Source of the DNA: Tragulus kanchil
Taxonomy: Eukaryota; Chordata; Mammalia; Artiodactyla; Tragulidae
NCBI GenBank assembly: GCA_022376925.1
Contig: JAIOJX010000005.1
Location: forward strand, 156,255,501 to 156,319,500
DNA length: 64,000 bases
Reading direction: 5' to 3'
The notes below the pieces were generated by a model that was not told the origin of the DNA, searched no databases, and saw only the letters and a program-made list of their open reading frames with translations. Positions 60,091 through 64,000 of this stretch are shown one piece after another (positions within the stretch are counted from its first letter, which is position 1; every line of letters begins with the position of its first letter). The position numbers were made by a program, and so were the translations under genes.

Positions 60091-61138
60091 TACAGTGATG
60101 ATGTTAGGAATCTGTTCTTAATTATCACTCAGTAACTTGGCAATCTGTTTTATCCCATTCATTTCTTTTGGAAAGTTCTCAGCAACTCATCTTTTCAGCT
60201 ATGTGTACACAATCAACTCAGAAATTAAAAGAAAACCCACCCTGGTTGCCCTTGGAAAAAACAAGGACATTTGTACATCTAATGAATCCTCCTGCCGATA
60301 TTCATAATCACAGAGTTTTAGATACTGGGGAGTTTTATAAACACCCAATGGGCGTGTTTGATTGATGTACATATGTGGTTTTGGACTCTGGTGTAGGGAC
60401 TTTTTCTTACTTTCTTTAAAAGGAAGATGCATGAGCAGAAGCAGCAGCTAAGAAATCCTTCACTAATGCTATTTATTCAGTCATCTTCCTAAGACTCAAG
60501 TGTTTTGGTAAGCCCTGGAGATGCAAAGGTGCATTAGATGGGGTTTCCATCAATCAGGATTTTACTCTAGTGGGAAAGAAACATTAACTACATCCAGGTT
60601 AACAAATAAAAGCACATGAAACTTTCAAAATCCCTGATGCGGTGAAAGTCAATTGTAGGTTGCCTGCTTTTGGATGAAGAAGAAATACCTACCCTTTCCA
60701 CTGGTACCTTCCAGGCCAAAATGCAGTTTCCAAAATGTATTCTATACAACGCTAATCCCTTTAAATGGCTTGCCACAAAAGGTAGAGAGAGTGTTTTTCA
60801 TGATCAAATAAGTTAAGGAAACAATATATAATCTACCCCTCCTCCACACACATACACACACACACAAACCTTGGAACTTCACAGTGTCTACTAGAATATT
60901 GCAAGTTATAGAAGGTCCACAGCAAAAGAGATCTGCCAAATGTAGCTCAGCACAGTGCTCCCCGAAGTTCTTTCCTCAGAGGACCTGTTTTTCACATAAC
61001 ATCTATGAACATCCCGTAACTTTCAGAAACATTGTTTAGTCTGAAGGGGACCAGAAGAAGTCTCTAAAAATAAACACGAGTGTAATGGGATGCTGAATTG
61101 GAATTTTTAATGAGACAGAGAGATGTAATAGATAAGAA
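60091..61138. other. Unique stretch with short CA repeat
   Basis: A CA microsatellite at about 60848-60867. Possibly old MIR/L2-type sequence near 60480-60600 ('aagccctggagatgcaaagg'), too diverged to call. No gene. Confidence 0.4.
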
Positions 61139-63268
61139 ATTCTAAAATAATGTTTCGTAGTAAGAAGCAGATTTTCTGAAGGAAATATCTGGGAAGTGGT
61201 TTCGTGTCTCCAAAAACTCCTCCCTATAAGAAGAATCAGAAGTATGGAAGTTGAGAAAAAATGTAATGAGGAAAATGTCTCTGCAATGCCTGCACTAGAA
61301 TTCCTTCTCTTCACCCCCATGGTGAGAACAGCTTGAGGGGAATGACTCAAGGACCTAAGTGCTTCCTGAAGTTGGGAATTGTGGACAGTGTCTGACTCCA
61401 GCCTGGAAATCTAGAAGGCAAGAGACAGATGGTAAATTGATCTGGTGATGGATCAAAGGAGAGAAGTTGCTTTATTGGGAAGACTGGCACTCTGTGTGCT
61501 TGTGAGGACCGGACTAATACATGTGTCCTGACAACCATATGTGGGCCACATGGGTGTTAAAGTAAGTCAGGAGACCTGTTTAGATCTTAGCAAAGAAAAC
61601 TACTTTGAAGAACTATGGACCCATGATATCAAGGGTAGGGACAGAGCTGGCCACTGGCAAACCAACGAAATGGAAAAAATCAGCTGAAGGAAGAGAATCC
61701 ACAGCCTATATCATAGGAGTTGCAGCCGAATAGTCTCTCAAGAACCCACCAAAGGCTCACTGGGAAAAGAGTCTGATAGATGCAAACCATTTTACCACCA
61801 TACCAAGGACTTTTCTGTGAAAGGGCAGACTTCCACCCATGGCTGAGGAAGGAGATCAGCAAACCTTATCCGCTCCCACTCCAAGGAACTATAACTCGGG
61901 ACTACATTAACAAAAACAACCATTTTGGCACTATGGAAATTAACTAAAAGCATATGACAATCTGAGAAGTATTCATATACTTTATATAAAGTGATGAACT
62001 TTGGGTAAGAATACTCAAATGTTCTTCGATGTTCTGACTTGAGACTGTGTGAAATCATTGACTGACCACTATACCAGGAAGATACAAGCATGATCTTTAC
62101 GAAGCCAAGCTTAAATAAATGAAAGTAAGGATATAAAAACAAAACTGATGATGTCACACAAATAGGCTGAAAACAAGTTTTTTCTTTCCTAAGAAAATTT
62201 ATTCTAAAATAATGTTTCGTAGTAAGAAGCAGATTTTCTGAAGGAAATATCTGGGAAGTGGTTTCGTGTCTCCAAAAACTCCTCCTATAAGAAGAATCAG
62301 AAGTATGGAAGTTGAGAAAAAATGTAATGAGGAAAATGTCTCTGCAATGCCTGCACTAGAATTCCTTCTCTTCACCCCCATGGTGAGAACAGCTTGAGGG
62401 GAATGACTCAAGGACCTAAGTGCTTCCTGAAGTTGGGAATTGTGGACAGTGTCTGACTCCAGCCTGGAAATCTAGAAGGCAAGAGACAGATGGTAAATTG
62501 ATCTGGTGATGGATCAAAGGAGAGAAGTTGCTTTATTGGGAAGACTGGCACTCTGTGTGCTTGTGAGGACCGGACTAATACATGTGTCCTGACAACCATA
62601 TGTGGGCCACATGGGTGTTAAAGTAAGTCAGGAGACCTGTTTAGATCTTAGCAAAGAAAACTACTTTGAAGAACTATGGACCCATGATATCAAGGGTAGG
62701 GACAGAGCTGGCCACTGGCAAACCAACGAAATGGAAAAAGTCAGCTGAAGGAAGAGAATCCACAGCCTATATCATAGGAGTTGCAGCCGAATAGTCTCTC
62801 AAGAACCCACCAAAGGCTCACTGGGAAAAGAGTCTGATAGATGCAAACCATTTTACCACCATACCAAGGACTTTTCTGTGAAAGGGCAGACTTCCACCCA
62901 TGGCTGAGGAAGGAGATCAGCAAACCTTATCCGCTCCCACTCCAAGGAACTATAACTCGGGACTACATTAACAAAAACAACCATTTTGGCACTATGGAAA
63001 TTAACTAAAAGCATATGACAATCTGAGAAGTATTCATATACTTTATATAAAGTGATGAACTTTGGGTAAGAATACTCAAATGTTCTTCGATGTTCTGACT
63101 TGAGACTGTGTGAAATCATTGACTGACCACTATACCAGGAAGATACAAGCATGATCTTTACGAAGCCAAGCTTAAATAAATGAAAGTAAGGATATAAAAA
63201 CAAAACTGATGATGTCACACAAATAGGCTGAAAACAAGTTTTTTCTTTCCTAAGAAAATTTATTCTAA
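61139..63268 (+). repeat. Tandem duplication T (offset 1062, then 1061)
   Basis: Copy 1 is 61139-62200 and copy 2 is 62201-63268. The two sides share 'attctaa' at the junction. One C differs in 'cctccctataag' near 61223, close to the start. No gene or repeat family recognised inside. Confidence 0.93.
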
Positions 63269-63317
63269 GAAAAAAACAGTATACTGTGCAGACAGCCTCT
63301 ACAAAAAAATCTCGACC

Positions 63318-63543
63318 AGGGCTTCCCTGGTGGTCCAGTGGGTAAAGAGTCCACCCACCTTGCAGTGCAAGGGGCACCAGTTTGATCCTTGGCCCGAGAA
63401 GATCCCACATGCCATGGAGCAGTTGGGCCAGTGTGTCCATTTATGAGCCAGAGCTCTGGAGCGCATGTGCCCAGAGCTTGTGCTCTGCAACAAGAGGGGC
63501 CACCTACACATGCCAAAGAATAACAAAGATGGATGAAAAATGG
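63318..63543 (+). mobile_element. CHR-2-like SINE
   Basis: 'gggcttccctggtggtccag' head, 'gtttgatccttggcccgag', 'gatcccacatgccatggagc', 'tgctctgcaacaagaggggc' and an A-rich end. Lacks part of the 3' third. Confidence 0.83.
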
Positions 63544-63714
63544 ACAATAACTTAGAGGCAAAAGAAAAATACTATTTAAAAAAAATCTAGACGATTAGAT
63601 AACATAGACTTCAAAAGCAGAAACAGTATGAGGCAAAGAAGAATATCTCATAATTATTCAATGACTATTGAATAATTTATTAGATATAATAAATAACAAC
63701 GGAACCTCAAAATT

Positions 63715-63895
63715 CATAAAGTAAGAAATGAGAGAATTGAAAGGGGAAATAGAAAATTCAATAATAATAATTGGGAATTTCAATATTCTACTCTCAAGAA
63801 TTGATCAAATTACTAGACAGAAAATCAGGAAGGATATAGAAGAGTTGAACAACTCTATCAACCAACTTGATATAACTAACACTTTGTATACATGT
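63715..63895 (+). mobile_element. LINE-1 ORF2 endonuclease-domain fragment
   Basis: Translation of 63728-63895 gives 'IIIIGNFNILLSRIDQITRQ', then 'LNNSINQLDITN', which is the L1 ORF2 stretch around the GDFN motif (here GNFN) and the 'LN.T..QLDL.DI' helix. The Asp of the motif is replaced by Asn and the frame ends soon after. An inactive relic of an older L1. The upstream 63560-63714 is probably the same element. Confidence 0.7.
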
Positions 63896-64000
63896 GTATG
63901 TATGTCTTAAAGTTCATTTTTTCTGATACTATAATTTAATTTCCTGTGGCCAAACATCATGCTTTGTATGACTTAAGTGTATTAAACTTGTTTGAGATTT

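Noticed and set aside
62853..63440. 195-codon minus-strand frame
   Set aside because: It joins the reverse of a CHR SINE to the end of duplication T copy 2. Chance openness in AT-rich DNA, with no known domain.
2782..63543. tRNA genes suggested by B-box-like words ('gttcgatccctgg')
   Set aside because: All are heads of tRNA-derived SINEs (Bov-tA, CHR). None folds as a complete tRNA with an intact acceptor stem by eye.
1..64000. A new tandem-repeat or gene-amplification system
   Set aside because: The units share only length, not sequence, and copy differences sit at the junctions. That fits assembly overlap and not a biological amplifier.

Overview
The window is ruminant (bovid-type) nuclear DNA. 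It is full of interspersed repeats found in ruminant genomes: tRNA-Glu-derived Bov-tA and Bov-A SINEs, CHR-type SINEs and a ruminant-type LINE-1 3' end. Older mammalian relics (MIR, L1M, hAT/MER, ERVL-type LTR) are also present. There are no bacterial-style genes. Almost every open frame lies in a SINE or in non-coding DNA and is not a gene. The only strong gene signal is on the minus strand near 47.1-48.7 kb: a CpG-rich promoter with a palindromic CRE, a Kozak ATG and a consensus splice donor 14 nt later.

The dominant structure is not a gene. I count 20 direct tandem duplications in 64 kb, with offsets of about 1.06-1.20 kb. They are labelled A to T: A 24-2251, B 8070-10307, C 10263-12455, D 13194-15398, E 17639-19827, F 21145-23227, G 22913-25089, H 25688-27932, I 28238-30415, J 32438-34655, K 34542-36721, L 36481-38786, M 38420-40810, N 44356-46638, O 46384-48582, P 48706-50872, Q 50531-52701, R 54650-56844, S 57987-60090, T 61139-63268. 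Neighbouring events often overlap, so some blocks occur three times. The units share no sequence with one another; only the length is shared. The copies are nearly identical in the middle, and their differences cluster at the 3' end of copy 1 and the 5' start of copy 2. Several junctions carry a short unrelated filler. This is the pattern expected when contigs with overlapping, error-prone ends are placed end to end without merging. I therefore read it as a serial assembly artefact, not biology. Collapsing it would remove about 22 kb and leave roughly 42 kb of real locus.

Layout: 0-8 kb holds SINEs, an L1 3' end with a nested Bov-tA, an ERVL-type LTR and a MER5A-like relic. 8-20 kb holds duplications B-E over MIR, Bov-tA and Bov-A elements. 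20-41 kb holds duplications F-M over old L1, MIR, hAT and Bov-tA sequence. 41-44 kb is mostly unique, with a MIR split by a Bov-tA. 44-53 kb holds N-Q, the CpG promoter and first exon (falsely doubled by O), and an unidentified long open frame (Q). 53-64 kb holds a probable ERV LTR, an ERVL-type LTR inside a MIR, CHR SINEs, duplications R-T and an L1 ORF2 scrap at the right edge.

Family names are from memory of consensus sequences. No database search was run.
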